In this document: piece by piece, positions 15,455 to 24,373 of the stretch
How the letters are laid out: the number at the start of each line of letters is the position of its first letter
Numbering within the stretch: the stretch's first letter is position 1
NCBI RefSeq assembly: GCF_016056305.1
Contig: NZ_JAECZC010000052.1
Coordinates: 1 to 39,860, forward strand
Direction of reading: 5' to 3'
Source: Amazonocrinis nigriterrae CENA67
GTDB taxonomy: Bacteria; Cyanobacteriota; Cyanobacteriia; Cyanobacteriales; Nostocaceae
Length of the DNA: 39,860 nt
Position numbers and translations under genes: made by a program
The notes under the pieces: generated by a model
The model's database searches: none
What the model was told of the DNA's origin: nothing
Seen by the model: the letters and a program-made list of their open reading frames with translations, nothing else

Positions 15455-15892
15455 TTATCGTGGTGGTGTATTTTCAAACCTGAACTCAGTACCTACTTTC
15501 AGGTTGTTTGCATTCATGCGAGGAGACATGAGCAGGGATGTATCATATGGATTCGGTAAATCTGGAGTACGAATATAGGGATCGTTGCCAACCTGCTGGG
15601 TAAAGACATCTCGATAGAGAGTATTAACCAACTCAGCATCACGAGCAATTTCATTTTCAGGGAAGGAATTACGGAAACCGGAACCAGCTCCTAAAAATGC
15701 GTCTAGCTGGCGTTTGACACTGCTACTATTTTCGTAGAAGTTGCGATCATGGCGAAAATAAGCTCGCTCAAACGCATCATTTGTTGTTTCATAATTGGGC
15801 GTTTGTGTCTGGGCAGATGCCATGGAAGGAAAAGCAATGCCAGTGGTTAGCAGCACCAATAAACCACTAAGGGTTTTAGATTTTATACCCAT
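15455..15892 (-). CDS. Small secreted protein of unknown function
   Basis: The protein has 145 residues. A clear signal peptide (MGIKSKTLSGLLVLLTTGIA...ASA) is followed by a polar, asparagine- and tyrosine-rich mature domain: YETTNDAFERAYFRHDRNFY, GAGSGFRNSFPENEIARDAE, then NPYDTSLLMSPRMNAN. I recognise no family. The start ATG has AGGAG 8 bases upstream, which supports a real gene. It is divergent from pyrE with about 100 bp between the two starts, so promoters could overlap. Confidence 0.72.
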   Translation of the reverse strand: MGIKSKTLSGLLVLLTTGIAFPSMASAQTQTPNYETTNDAFERAYFRHDRNFYENSSSVKRQLDAFLGAGSGFRNSFPENEIARDAELVNTLYRDVFTQQVGNDPYIRTPDLPNPYDTSLLMSPRMNANNLKVGTEFRFENTPPR

Positions 15893-15993
15893 ATTCCTAA
15901 CTCCTCAATTTTTGAGCAAATCTTAACTTATGCTTAATCTCAGAACTCTGATGAGTTCAACCTTTGGTGTAGCACAACTTTTAATGTTTTGTA

Positions 15994-16614
15994 ATGACGT
16001 ATCCTACTGAAACTCCTACCCAGTCAGATATTTGGGCAGCTACCGCTGATTTAAGTACCTTGCGCCAAAAACTATTGGATTTATTTTCTCAACTCGCTTA
16101 TCAAGAGGGTGATTTTGTACTCGCTTCCGGGCTACGTAGCTCTTATTATGTGAATAAGATGCAGGTAACACTCCACCCCCAAGGCGCTTTGGCAATTGGA
16201 CGGTTGCTGTTTCCCTTACTACCTGTAGATACACAGGCTGTAGCAGGTTTAACAATGGGGGCTGACCCAATTGTGACAGCGGTGAGTGTGGTTTCTGTGT
16301 ATGAAAATCGACCAATACCAGCGCTAATTATTCGTAAAGAAGCTAAAGGTTATGGAACAAGGGCTTATATAGAAGGCCCCATTTTGCCGGAAGGTGCAAA
16401 AGTAGTGGTTTTGGAAGATGTGGTCACCACTGGTCAGTCTGCTTTAAAAGCAGTTGACCGTCTTAAAGATGCAGGTTATACAGTCGAACAAGTAATTGCA
16501 CTAGTAGACCGCAAGCAAGGGGGAGCAGAATTGTATCAGTCTGCTGGGTTAAAGTTTGAGGCGTTATTTGCAATTGAAGAGATTCAGCAACGGTATCGAG
16601 AGTTGGGCAATTAA
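15994..16614 (+). CDS. pyrE: Orotate phosphoribosyltransferase PyrE
   Basis: The protein has 206 residues. It shows the type I phosphoribosyltransferase PRPP loop VVVLEDVVTTGQSA (about 133-147), the catalytic-loop region RKEAKGYGTRAYIEG (about 112-126), and the N-terminal FVLASGLRSSYYVNKMQV typical of OPRTase. It makes orotidine 5'-monophosphate from orotate and PRPP in de novo pyrimidine synthesis. The first 25 residues (TETPTQSDIWAATADLS) are a mild extension. No other pyr gene is adjacent, as is usual in cyanobacteria. A GCGATCGC site follows about 20 bp downstream of the stop. Confidence 0.95.
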   Translation: MTYPTETPTQSDIWAATADLSTLRQKLLDLFSQLAYQEGDFVLASGLRSSYYVNKMQVTLHPQGALAIGRLLFPLLPVDTQAVAGLTMGADPIVTAVSVVSVYENRPIPALIIRKEAKGYGTRAYIEGPILPEGAKVVVLEDVVTTGQSALKAVDRLKDAGYTVEQVIALVDRKQGGAELYQSAGLKFEALFAIEEIQQRYRELGN

Positions 16615-16733
16615 ATAAATGATATGGGGGATGCGATCGCAAAATCTTCGCATTCCTTATATTTTTATGGAAAACGCGATCGCTCCAATCAACTTCTTAT
16701 TAATTTGCCAATTCATCATTGGAAAAATAACTT

Positions 16734-17015
16734 TTAAATTCTTATATTTTCTACATCATTGCTATCATTCTCAATTACTTTTGCAACTTCTTCACCTAGT
16801 AACGCTCCACATGTACTACCAAAAAGGCTACCAGCTAGTGTCAAAGCTTCTTCAGCAGCACTATCTACAACTCTATCGATTAATCCAGGAACAATCAGTT
16901 CTCCTAATGCAAAACCAAAAGCTCCACCTGCAAATCCTCCAATAACAGAACCTATACCCATACACAGAGATTTAATCAACAACTGTTTCGTAAATCTTTG
17001 AGCTAATTTTTTCAT
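16734..17015 (-). CDS. Small glycine-zipper membrane protein
   Basis: The protein has 93 residues. A strong AAGGAG lies 9 bases before the ATG, which supports translation. After a basic N-terminus (MKKLAQRFTKQLLIKS) comes a glycine-zipper helix (MGIGSVIGGFAGGAFGFALG). A second small-residue-rich helix (ALTLAGSLFGSTCGALLG) follows after about 28 residues, and the tail is acidic. Such paired glycine-zipper hairpins insert into membranes and occur in outer-membrane lipoprotein-like proteins, holins and bacteriocin-like peptides. There is no lipobox or double-glycine leader. It is convergent with pyrE, and its role is unknown. Confidence 0.6.
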   Translation of the reverse strand: MKKLAQRFTKQLLIKSLCMGIGSVIGGFAGGAFGFALGELIVPGLIDRVVDSAAEEALTLAGSLFGSTCGALLGEEVAKVIENDSNDVENIRI

Positions 17016-17218
17016 AACAAATTACTCCTTACATCTAAATAGTTCGTTATATTTTGTGTAATTCTAATATTTACTAACTTCAGAAAATTTACTGCAAATT
17101 AATAAATTTAGTATTCATCCAAGCAACTATAAAAGTTTTTTAAATATTTTACAAATTCAATCTGTGAATAATTTTCTACATTTATATTTTCCCTATATAA
17201 AAATCTCAATAAAGTGTA

Positions 17219-17241
17219 GCCCCAGACTTATAGTCTGAGGC
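17219..17241 (-). terminator. Hairpin downstream of thiC
   Basis: GCCCCAGACT (17219-17228) pairs with AGTCTGAGGC (17232-17241) with one C-A mismatch and a 3-base loop, about 20 bases after the thiC stop. On the minus strand the following sequence is only loosely T-rich, so termination is plausible but weak. Confidence 0.5.
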
Positions 17242-17259
17242 CTATTGATATCCTGTTGA

Positions 17260-18651
<1,392 letters not shown>

Positions 18652-18659
18652 TCAATAAA

Positions 18660-18738
18660 CAGCTTCCCTCCGCTGGTATTACCCAGACTCAGGTGTTAAG
18701 GGTGTGATCTCAGCCTGAAATTTTAGGCACCCCTAGCA
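18660..18738 (-). promoter_or_regulatory. TPP riboswitch (THI element) of thiC
   Basis: Read on the minus strand, the region carries the TPP aptamer consensus in order: GGGGTGCC, the GGCTGAGATCACACCCTT pyrimidine-sensor helix (CUGAGA), ACCTGA, then CTGGGTAATACCAGCG and AGGGAAGC. The GAGG and start codon of thiC come about 20-30 bases later, with little room for a separate terminator. Control of translation initiation is therefore likelier (inference). Confidence 0.95.
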
Positions 18739-18818
18739 TGGTTGTAGATTGTAGCACCTTGGTTATGGTTGCGAGCAAGGTAGTTAACAATTCCTGAGAA
18801 TGTCGGGGGTGGTGGGTG

Positions 18819-19043
18819 TTAAGCTGTTTTTTCATAGTCTGGCGATCGCTGCTTTTGCTGAATAATATCTAATACTGCCTGATGAATCTCTTCCGGTGTC
18901 ATGTCCGCAGGATAAACAGCAGTGGGTGGTTTTACTGTCAAACGATCTACGAATGCATAAAAAGCTTCTTGATCATCTCTATGTGCATAGACATAGGCGC
19001 GTAGTTCTGCTTCACTCATTGCATCAAAGTTTGGTTTGGTCAT
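18819..19043 (-). CDS. DUF6887-like small protein
   Basis: The protein has 74 residues. It begins MTKPNFDAMSEAELRAYVYA, continues HRDDQEAFYAFVDRL, and ends with a helix (PEEIHQAVLDIIQQK). This pattern is familiar from a small cyanobacterial family (DUF6887) that is often next to another small gene. No partner is seen here. It is soluble, acidic and mostly helical. The function is unknown. I assign the family from memory of the N-terminal signature. Confidence 0.65.
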   Translation of the reverse strand: MTKPNFDAMSEAELRAYVYAHRDDQEAFYAFVDRLTVKPPTAVYPADMTPEEIHQAVLDIIQQKQRSPDYEKTA

Positions 19044-19168
19044 AAATGCACCAGTTACCTTACTGCATTAAGCTTTTTGAATAAATATTTATTTTTTACC
19101 TCACGCAAAGGCGCAAAGACGCAAAGAAGAGCGCAAAAATTTCTAGTATTTATTAATCTGTCTTTTAA
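19044..19168. repeat. GCGCAAAGACGCAAAG dispersed repeat
   Basis: The gap holds CTCACGCAAAGGCGCAAAGACGCAAAG (written in parts: CTCACGCAAAGG, CGCAAAGACGCAAAG) at about 19099-19125. A related, reversed fragment (CTTTGCATCTTTGCGTGAG) lies inside the MITE-like element near 4281-4299. It is a dispersed intergenic repeat. Confidence 0.5.
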
Positions 19169-19630
19169 TCAAACATTAATAAAAGCAGAAAGTCCGCAAT
19201 ACTTTTGAATTAAGGCTTTGGCATTTTCGCGTCGTTCTCCTGTGAATAAGTTAAATATTACTTCTTCATTTTGTGAATAAAGTTGCAATAATCCAAACTC
19301 TTTTATCCGTGAATAAAGTAAAGGGACACCCGCAAGAGCAAGTAAAGTTGCTTTTTTGCGATCGCGCTCTCTTGCTTCAGGATAATCATGATATGAAGAT
19401 TGAAAATCTACGACTAAACAAGGCTTATAATCAGAGTTGGTAATCAGAGCGTCTACGCTGGAGCTAAAGAAGAACTTTTTTAGTTCGATATCAAGGTTGC
19501 TATCTAGTTCGCAAAATTGGCATAAGCTAACCTGTGTATGAATTTTATAAGTTCCATCTAGACAAGTTTGTAAAAACTCTAGCATCCTTTCTTCATAAGC
19601 ATTTACAAGTCTTTTAGGTTTGATAGACAT
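19169..19630 (-). CDS. DUF2726 PD-(D/E)xK-like protein
   Basis: The protein has 153 residues. It matches DUF2726 in layout: SVDALIT (D60), CLVVDFQSS (D75, Q77), then ARERDRKKATLLALAGVPLL (R87, D90, K92-K93), the helix that follows the core in this restriction-endonuclease-like family. DUF2726 domains occur alone or fused to helicase or topoisomerase zinc domains and are presumed DNA-acting, with few experimental data. Here the second acidic position is followed by Q rather than E/K, so activity is uncertain. Its ATG overlaps the stop of the upstream gene by one base (TAATG), which indicates translational coupling. Confidence 0.75.
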   Translation of the reverse strand: MSIKPKRLVNAYEERMLEFLQTCLDGTYKIHTQVSLCQFCELDSNLDIELKKFFFSSSVDALITNSDYKPCLVVDFQSSYHDYPEARERDRKKATLLALAGVPLLYSRIKEFGLLQLYSQNEEVIFNLFTGERRENAKALIQKYCGLSAFINV

Positions 19631-20289
19631 TACTGTTGCTCCATGAGGATTTTTGCAAAATAGCTAAGAAATTCTTCTAAAACTTCGCTAGAGTTTAGAC
19701 AAGCTTGCCATGTGTAAGGAAATAATTTATCATCATTTAAAATGATATAACTATCTTTTATTGCTATCTCTTTGATAGAAAAATCTTGTGGCCATTCTTG
19801 AGTTAGATAACCATAATCATCAAAAGAAAAAGTTCCTGATATTTTGTTTGTTAGTTTTACTTCTTTTGTATAATTAAATGTATTTAAAAAATCAATTCTT
19901 CTGTTAGGTAAAATTAAAATTTTACCTAAAGTAATCCATTCATAATCTTCATCTTTATAATTTCCTACAAAACTATAGTATTTTAGCTCTAAAATTAAAG
20001 GTTTAAGAATATCTTGTGGTATAGAAATACATAATCCTTCCTGTCTAGTAGCTAAAACAAGTTGATAACGTTTAGCTCCTTTTTTGGGATTCTTAAATTT
20101 GTACCCAATATATTGAGATGTTCGGTTTTCCTCAAACTTGTCATAAAAACCCATTTGAGCCAGCAAACTTGTAGCCAAAGACAGCAAGTCTTCACCGCCT
20201 TGAATTACCTGGATATTTGTTGAAACTAAGCGGGGAACGCCGTTTTCTACCTCAAACCGCTGGATGACATCGTATATTATTTTTGACAT
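19630..20289 (-). CDS. Hypothetical protein coupled to the DUF2726 gene
   Basis: The protein has 219 residues, is soluble and is lysine- and tyrosine-rich. Family unrecognised. The N-terminus reads MSKIIYDVIQRFEVENGVPR, followed by alternating strand-like segments (KRYQLVLATRQEGLCISIPQ, WITLGKILILPNRR) and a helical end (SSEVLEEFLSYFAKILMEQQ). It is the first gene of a two-gene unit with the DUF2726 protein. The conserved coupling and shared low G+C suggest they move and work together, perhaps as a nuclease plus partner (inference). A promoter with two matching palindromes lies upstream. Confidence 0.65.
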   Translation of the reverse strand: MSKIIYDVIQRFEVENGVPRLVSTNIQVIQGGEDLLSLATSLLAQMGFYDKFEENRTSQYIGYKFKNPKKGAKRYQLVLATRQEGLCISIPQDILKPLILELKYYSFVGNYKDEDYEWITLGKILILPNRRIDFLNTFNYTKEVKLTNKISGTFSFDDYGYLTQEWPQDFSIKEIAIKDSYIILNDDKLFPYTWQACLNSSEVLEEFLSYFAKILMEQQ

Positions 20290-20303
20290 TGTTGATTTCT
20301 AAA

Positions 20304-20372
20304 AACCTTGGCTAAGGTTCATGGAAATAGTATAAAGCTCATTTCTCAAATTTCCAATAGTCTTAGCTAAGA
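20304..20372 (-). promoter_or_regulatory. Promoter flanked by paired CTTRGCTAAG palindromes
   Basis: On the minus strand, TTGGAA (20352-20357) and TATACT (20329-20334) are spaced 17 bp apart and drive towards the 219-residue gene. Palindromes lie on both sides: TCTTAGCTAAGA (20361-20372, perfect) just upstream of the -35, and AACCTTGGCTAAGGTT (20304-20319) over the expected start site. Both share CTTRGCTAAG, and their centres are 55 bp apart. This looks like an operator pair for a dimeric regulator. Confidence 0.5.
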
Positions 20373-20470
20373 TTTTTAGATTTTATTGTGAAACGCCAAT
20401 TTTCCCAATGGCTTACAGCTTTGGGAAACCAAATGTATATTCATGCTGAAAGCGATCGCTCTCTTCTTAC

Positions 20471-21217
20471 TTACAATTGATCAGGATCAATCCCTAACTG
20501 ACGTAAGCGTTCTGCCAAGCGTTCTGCTCGTTGCTGTTCTTGTTGTAACTGTAGTGCTAACTGTTGGGATTTTTCATCACTACTCAACAAAAGATTTCCT
20601 TGTGTATCCCACCAGCGCAACCAAGGGGCTTCGATATTGTTATACTGCCCTTGCCAAATACCTAATTCAACGCCCATCGGCAAAATCGAATAGTGACCCC
20701 GTTCATTAGCTGGTACTAGTTCATAGTGACCGTCTACTAAGTGATATACTTCCACTGAGGCTTTGTTTACTTCATAAATGCCATAAAACGGTACTCTAAT
20801 CGCTTGCTCATGTACCCAAAATTTACCAGTGAGAGGTGTTTTGTCCCGTTCCTCAAAGCCATCTCCAGACACAAATTCTAAAACAAGTAACGGGGCGACG
20901 TACTCTTGCCATAAAACATAAGAACGGCGAAACTTACCATTTAACATTGGTGGTACATTAGGCACATAAAACCAATCAGGTGCTTCTGCTCCTCTTTCTG
21001 GTGGTTCAGTCAAACGCCAGTAAATACCGCTATCTTGCCCAATACAGTATTGATGATCAGGATGTAGTTGCTGCAATACACTGGTAATAGAATCTGTCAG
21101 AAGGATACTTTGAGGATGTTCTTGAAAGTTTTTCACGAAAGTTCCGTCTGACTCTGGTAATTCGGTATGGTCTGGAAGATGAGTAATGCCTAGTTCAGAA
21201 GATTGAGGAAGAGACAT
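20471..21217 (-). CDS. Uma2 family (DUF820) endonuclease-like protein
   Basis: The protein has 248 residues. The Uma2/DUF820 fold is PD-(D/E)xK-like and greatly expanded in cyanobacteria. Recognisable parts are EAPDWFYVPNVPP, LLVLEFVSGDGFEERDKTPL and VPFYGIYEVNKASVEVYHL, giving the D...E-x-V acidic set and a following lysine. The end, SQQLALQLQQEQQRAERLAERLRQLGIDPDQL (given here as a coiled coil of about 32 residues), is the usual Uma2 C-terminal helix. Members are often annotated as putative restriction endonucleases, but their role is unproven. No methylase is nearby. Confidence 0.88.
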   Translation of the reverse strand: MSLPQSSELGITHLPDHTELPESDGTFVKNFQEHPQSILLTDSITSVLQQLHPDHQYCIGQDSGIYWRLTEPPERGAEAPDWFYVPNVPPMLNGKFRRSYVLWQEYVAPLLVLEFVSGDGFEERDKTPLTGKFWVHEQAIRVPFYGIYEVNKASVEVYHLVDGHYELVPANERGHYSILPMGVELGIWQGQYNNIEAPWLRWWDTQGNLLLSSDEKSQQLALQLQQEQQRAERLAERLRQLGIDPDQL

Positions 21218-21314
21218 AAAACAGGAGTGGGGGGAGATGAGGAAGATGAGGGAGATGAGGGAGCAGGGAAGGAAAACTATTGACTAAGGACAAATGACTA
21301 TTGACTAATGACTA

Positions 21315-21926
21315 ATGACAAATAGGTATATTATTTTTCACAAACCTTATGGCGTTCTCAGCCAATTTACCCAGGAAACGCCTAAGCATAGAACTTTAAA
21401 AGATTATATTGATGTGCCTGATGTCTATCCTGTAGGACGTTTGGATTGGGATAGTGAAGGGTTATTACTGTTAACTAACGATGGAAAATTGCAACATCGG
21501 CTGTCTGATCCGCGTTTTGGTCATAAAAGAACTTACTGGGTGCAAGTAGAACGCATTCCGGATATTGATGCTATAAACAAGTTGCAAACAGGTGTGGAAA
21601 TTCAAGATTACCGCACTCGACCAGCAGAAGTTAGGCTGTTGGCAGAAGAACCACCTGTGTGCGATCGCGATCCTCCAATTAGATTTCGCAAAAATATCCC
21701 AACAGCATGGTTAGAAATGACTTTGACTGAGGGAAAAAATCGTCAGGTGCGGCGCATGACAGCGGCTGTGGGCTTTCCGACTTTACGACTAATCAGGGTG
21801 AGCATAGCCCATCTTTGCCTAGATACTCTACAACAAGGTCAGTGGCGTGACCTGACTCCAGCTGAACTCAAATTGCTGCTGAAGTCTCAAACAGGTGCAG
21901 GGGAGCGGGGGAGCAGGGGAAGATGA
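21315..21926 (+). CDS. rluE: 23S rRNA pseudouridine synthase, RluE type
   Basis: The protein has 203 residues. It is an RsuA/RluE-family enzyme without an S4 domain, as expected for RluE, which isomerises one uridine in 23S rRNA. Motifs: [14 protein letters not shown], the catalytic [17 protein letters not shown] (about 42-58, with D44), and [22 protein letters not shown]. The last 12 or so residues ([11 protein letters not shown]) and the stop codon are encoded by a G-rich intergenic repeat that has run into the gene, so the natural C-terminus is probably LLLKSQ or similar. The start ATG lies just after a short GACTAAT repeat. Confidence 0.92.
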   Translation: MTNRYIIFHKPYGVLSQFTQETPKHRTLKDYIDVPDVYPVGRLDWDSEGLLLLTNDGKLQHRLSDPRFGHKRTYWVQVERIPDIDAINKLQTGVEIQDYRTRPAEVRLLAEEPPVCDRDPPIRFRKNIPTAWLEMTLTEGKNRQVRRMTAAVGFPTLRLIRVSIAHLCLDTLQQGQWRDLTPAELKLLLKSQTGAGERGSRGR

Positions 21927-21937
21927 GGGGGATGAGG

Positions 21938-22133
21938 TGATGGGTAATGGGTAATGGGTAATGGGTAATGGGTAATGGGTAATGGGTAATGGGTAATGGG
22001 TGATGGGTAGTGGGCCAGATGTGATGACTAATAGTAGAATCCAATTCCCAATTCCCAATTCCCAATTCCCAATTCCCAATTCCCAATTCCCAATTCCCAA
22101 TTCCCAATTCCCAATTCCCAATTCCCAATTCCC
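21938..22133. repeat. Composite repeat, copy C (longest)
   Basis: TGATGGG, eight TAATGGG and TGATGGG units (about 21938-22009) lead into the 44-bp core (22003-22046), followed by thirteen perfect AATTCCC units (22043-22133). Orientation is opposite to copy A. Copy C lacks the GGGAAAAAGAG linker that copies A and B share. Open frames reading through it ([10 protein letters not shown] and ITHYPLP repeats) are artefacts. Confidence 0.87.
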
Positions 22134-22255
22134 AAAAAAGCTTAATGAAACTTATTATCTATAATATTTGACAAAAATCCAGTGAAAAGCAGTATAATTA
22201 TCTTCTTTTATTCCCAACTAATTCACATTAGCCCTTGGGTGCAAGTTTAAGTTTT

Positions 22256-24076
22256 ATGAGCCGTAATCAACAATCGCTCTGGCATCAAACGCGCCAACAA
22301 CAAGATATCTTGTCGGCAACACCTGCACGCTTGGAACTTGTACCCGAACGAGCGTCCGATTTGGAACTGTCCACAGCAGAGACGCTGCGTCGTACCCAAG
22401 AGGAACTCCAGTGGTATCGCAGGCTTTATGACAATACGCCTGCTGTGTACTTCAGCTTGGACGCGATGGGGATAATTTTGTCTTTAAACCAGTTCGGTGC
22501 AAACCTTCTAGGTTACACATCAGAACAATTGATACAACAGTCTGTTTTTAATTTGTTTGATCAATCAGACCAACAAAGGCTTTGTGATTTGTTCACGAGT
22601 TTATTAAAATCGCCTCACAACGAAGCCACAGGAGAGTTTCGTTTAAACTGCCCTACCAGCAAAATTACATGGGCAAAAGTTACACTAAGGTTATTGCTTG
22701 GTGAAGATGAACACCTAATTGCAGAGGAAAGCCAACGGACACTTGCTACGCTATCCTGTGCTGTGGGTTCTGCTTTGCATTACCGAAACGAGTTTGTTGT
22801 TGAACGGGAAGAAGTTTCAACTACAACTAAAGTTACTCCAGCACCGCAGTGTCCTGTGAAAAGTCCAGTGATTCTCATGGTGTGTGAGGATATTACTGCC
22901 CGCAAGCAGGCTGAAGATGGTTTAAAAGAAAGCGAACAACGCTTTCAAACTCTGGCTAATAGCGCACCATTCATGTTGTGGATGGCAGGATGTGACGGAT
23001 TATTTACCTTTTTTAATAATTCTTGGCTAAAGTTTACAGGACGCAGCATAGAGCAGCAGCAAGGGTGGGGCTGGCTAGAAGGAGTGCATCCACAAGAGCG
23101 AGAATTTTGCCAAGAAAATTATGATTCTGCCTTTCATGCACGAGCTAAATTTGAGATAGAGTATCGCCTACAACGCCATGATGGTGATTATCGTTGGATG
23201 TTAGATACTGGTATTCCCAGATTTACCCCCAATGGCAAGTTTGCTGGTTACATTGGTTGCTGTATTGATATTACAGAGCGCAAATTAGCAGAAGTTGCCC
23301 TACAACAAAGTCAAGAAGCAGTACAGGCACAGCTAGAGGAAATGGAAAGCCTCAATCGCCTCAAAGAAGAATTCTTAAGTACAGTTTCCCACGAACTACG
23401 CACGCCATTAACTAATATGAAAATGGCAATTCAAATGTTGGGAATCGCACTGCACCAAGAGCAGAACTTTTTGTCAGAAATGGCAAAACCACCAGCAGAA
23501 CGCTCAAAAGCGGCTCGCTATTTTGAAATTTTAGACAACGAATGCGATCGCGAAATCAACTTAATTAACAACTTCCTAGATTTACAACGACTAGATACCA
23601 GCGCTAGACCTTGGGTGCTGGAAAAAATTCAAGTACAACAATGGCTATGGCGGGTAGTAGAGCTATTTAAAGCTCGCGACCGCACTTCATGTAGGCAAAA
23701 GTTGCGCCTGATCATAGCTTCTAATACTCCCCCCATTGCCTGCGATCCATACAGTCTAGAACGCATTTTAGTAGAGCTGCTTACCAATGCCTGTAAATTT
23801 AGCCCCCCAGATGCAGAAATAACCATTTCCGCCCATTTCAAAGCTCCCAACATCCAGTTCCAAGTCATCAATTCCGGTGTGGAAATTCCTAGCTCTGAAC
23901 TACCACGCATTTTCGACAAATTTTACCGTATTCCCAGCAATGATCCTTGGAAACAAGGCGGCACAGGATTAGGACTGGCACTGGTACAAAAACTGACGAA
24001 ACACTTAGGAGGAACAATTGAGGTTGAAAGTGGGTCTAACCGTACCTGTTTTACTATTCAACTAGCGCTCTCGTAG
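22256..24076 (+). CDS. PAS-PAS sensor histidine kinase
   Basis: The protein has 606 residues from ATG 22256. A TTG seven codons upstream is possible, and neither start has a clear ribosome binding site. Order: a short helical N-terminus (about 35-55), PAS 1 (about 55-175: DNTPAVYFSLDAMGIILSLN), PAS 2 with PAC (about 228-345: APFMLWMAGCDGLFTFFNNS ending GCCIDITERKLAE), the HisKA dimerisation helix with H379 in VSHELRTPL, and the HATPase (N box ELLTNACKF about 508, G box GGTGLGLAL about 569). There is no membrane segment or receiver domain, so it is a cytosolic sensor with no adjacent response regulator. The ligand is unknown. The second PAS could bind a cofactor, but no diagnostic Cys or His is evident. 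Confidence 0.92.
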   Translation: MSRNQQSLWHQTRQQQDILSATPARLELVPERASDLELSTAETLRRTQEELQWYRRLYDNTPAVYFSLDAMGIILSLNQFGANLLGYTSEQLIQQSVFNLFDQSDQQRLCDLFTSLLKSPHNEATGEFRLNCPTSKITWAKVTLRLLLGEDEHLIAEESQRTLATLSCAVGSALHYRNEFVVEREEVSTTTKVTPAPQCPVKSPVILMVCEDITARKQAEDGLKESEQRFQTLANSAPFMLWMAGCDGLFTFFNNSWLKFTGRSIEQQQGWGWLEGVHPQEREFCQENYDSAFHARAKFEIEYRLQRHDGDYRWMLDTGIPRFTPNGKFAGYIGCCIDITERKLAEVALQQSQEAVQAQLEEMESLNRLKEEFLSTVSHELRTPLTNMKMAIQMLGIALHQEQNFLSEMAKPPAERSKAARYFEILDNECDREINLINNFLDLQRLDTSARPWVLEKIQVQQWLWRVVELFKARDRTSCRQKLRLIIASNTPPIACDPYSLERILVELLTNACKFSPPDAEITISAHFKAPNIQFQVINSGVEIPSSELPRIFDKFYRIPSNDPWKQGGTGLGLALVQKLTKHLGGTIEVESGSNRTCFTIQLALS

Positions 24077-24096
24077 TATACAAGGGGAATGAAGGT

Positions 24097-24152
24097 AGTT
24101 GTCAGTTGTCAGTTGTCAGTTGTCAGTTGTCAGTTGTCAGTTGTCAGTTGTA
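24097..24152. repeat. AGTTGTC heptamer array
   Basis: Seven perfect AGTTGTC units and one AGTTGTA lie 20 bp after the histidine kinase stop. The same unit appears shorter near 38250-38278. This is a cyanobacterial short tandem repeat. Copy number probably varies between strains. Confidence 0.8.
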
Positions 24153-24373
24153 ATTCTCCCAATCTCCCCTGCTCCCAATTTCCCCTTGCAAGCAATTGAC
24201 TTGCCGATATCTGAAATATTTAGCTATTATGCGTCACAATTAATACTGCCACCAAAATTCATTGGTAAAACCACATCTCTTGTAGGTCTACTTCAGGCAG
24301 GGGCGGCCAATTGTGGCACTTTGGATGTTAGTGGCTAGAAGCACTTTGGAACCGGAATTAAGGAACTTCCACT

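Noticed and set aside
16619-16945. 108-codon plus-strand frame after pyrE
   Set aside because: It is antisense to the glycine-zipper gene, which has a strong ribosome binding site, and its leucine/glutamine/histidine pattern is a shadow.
21828-22128. Frames encoding [13 protein letters not shown] and [14 protein letters not shown] repeats, here and at 9875-10126 and 13932-14270
   Set aside because: They are periodic translations of the heptamer arrays and the composite core, not proteins.
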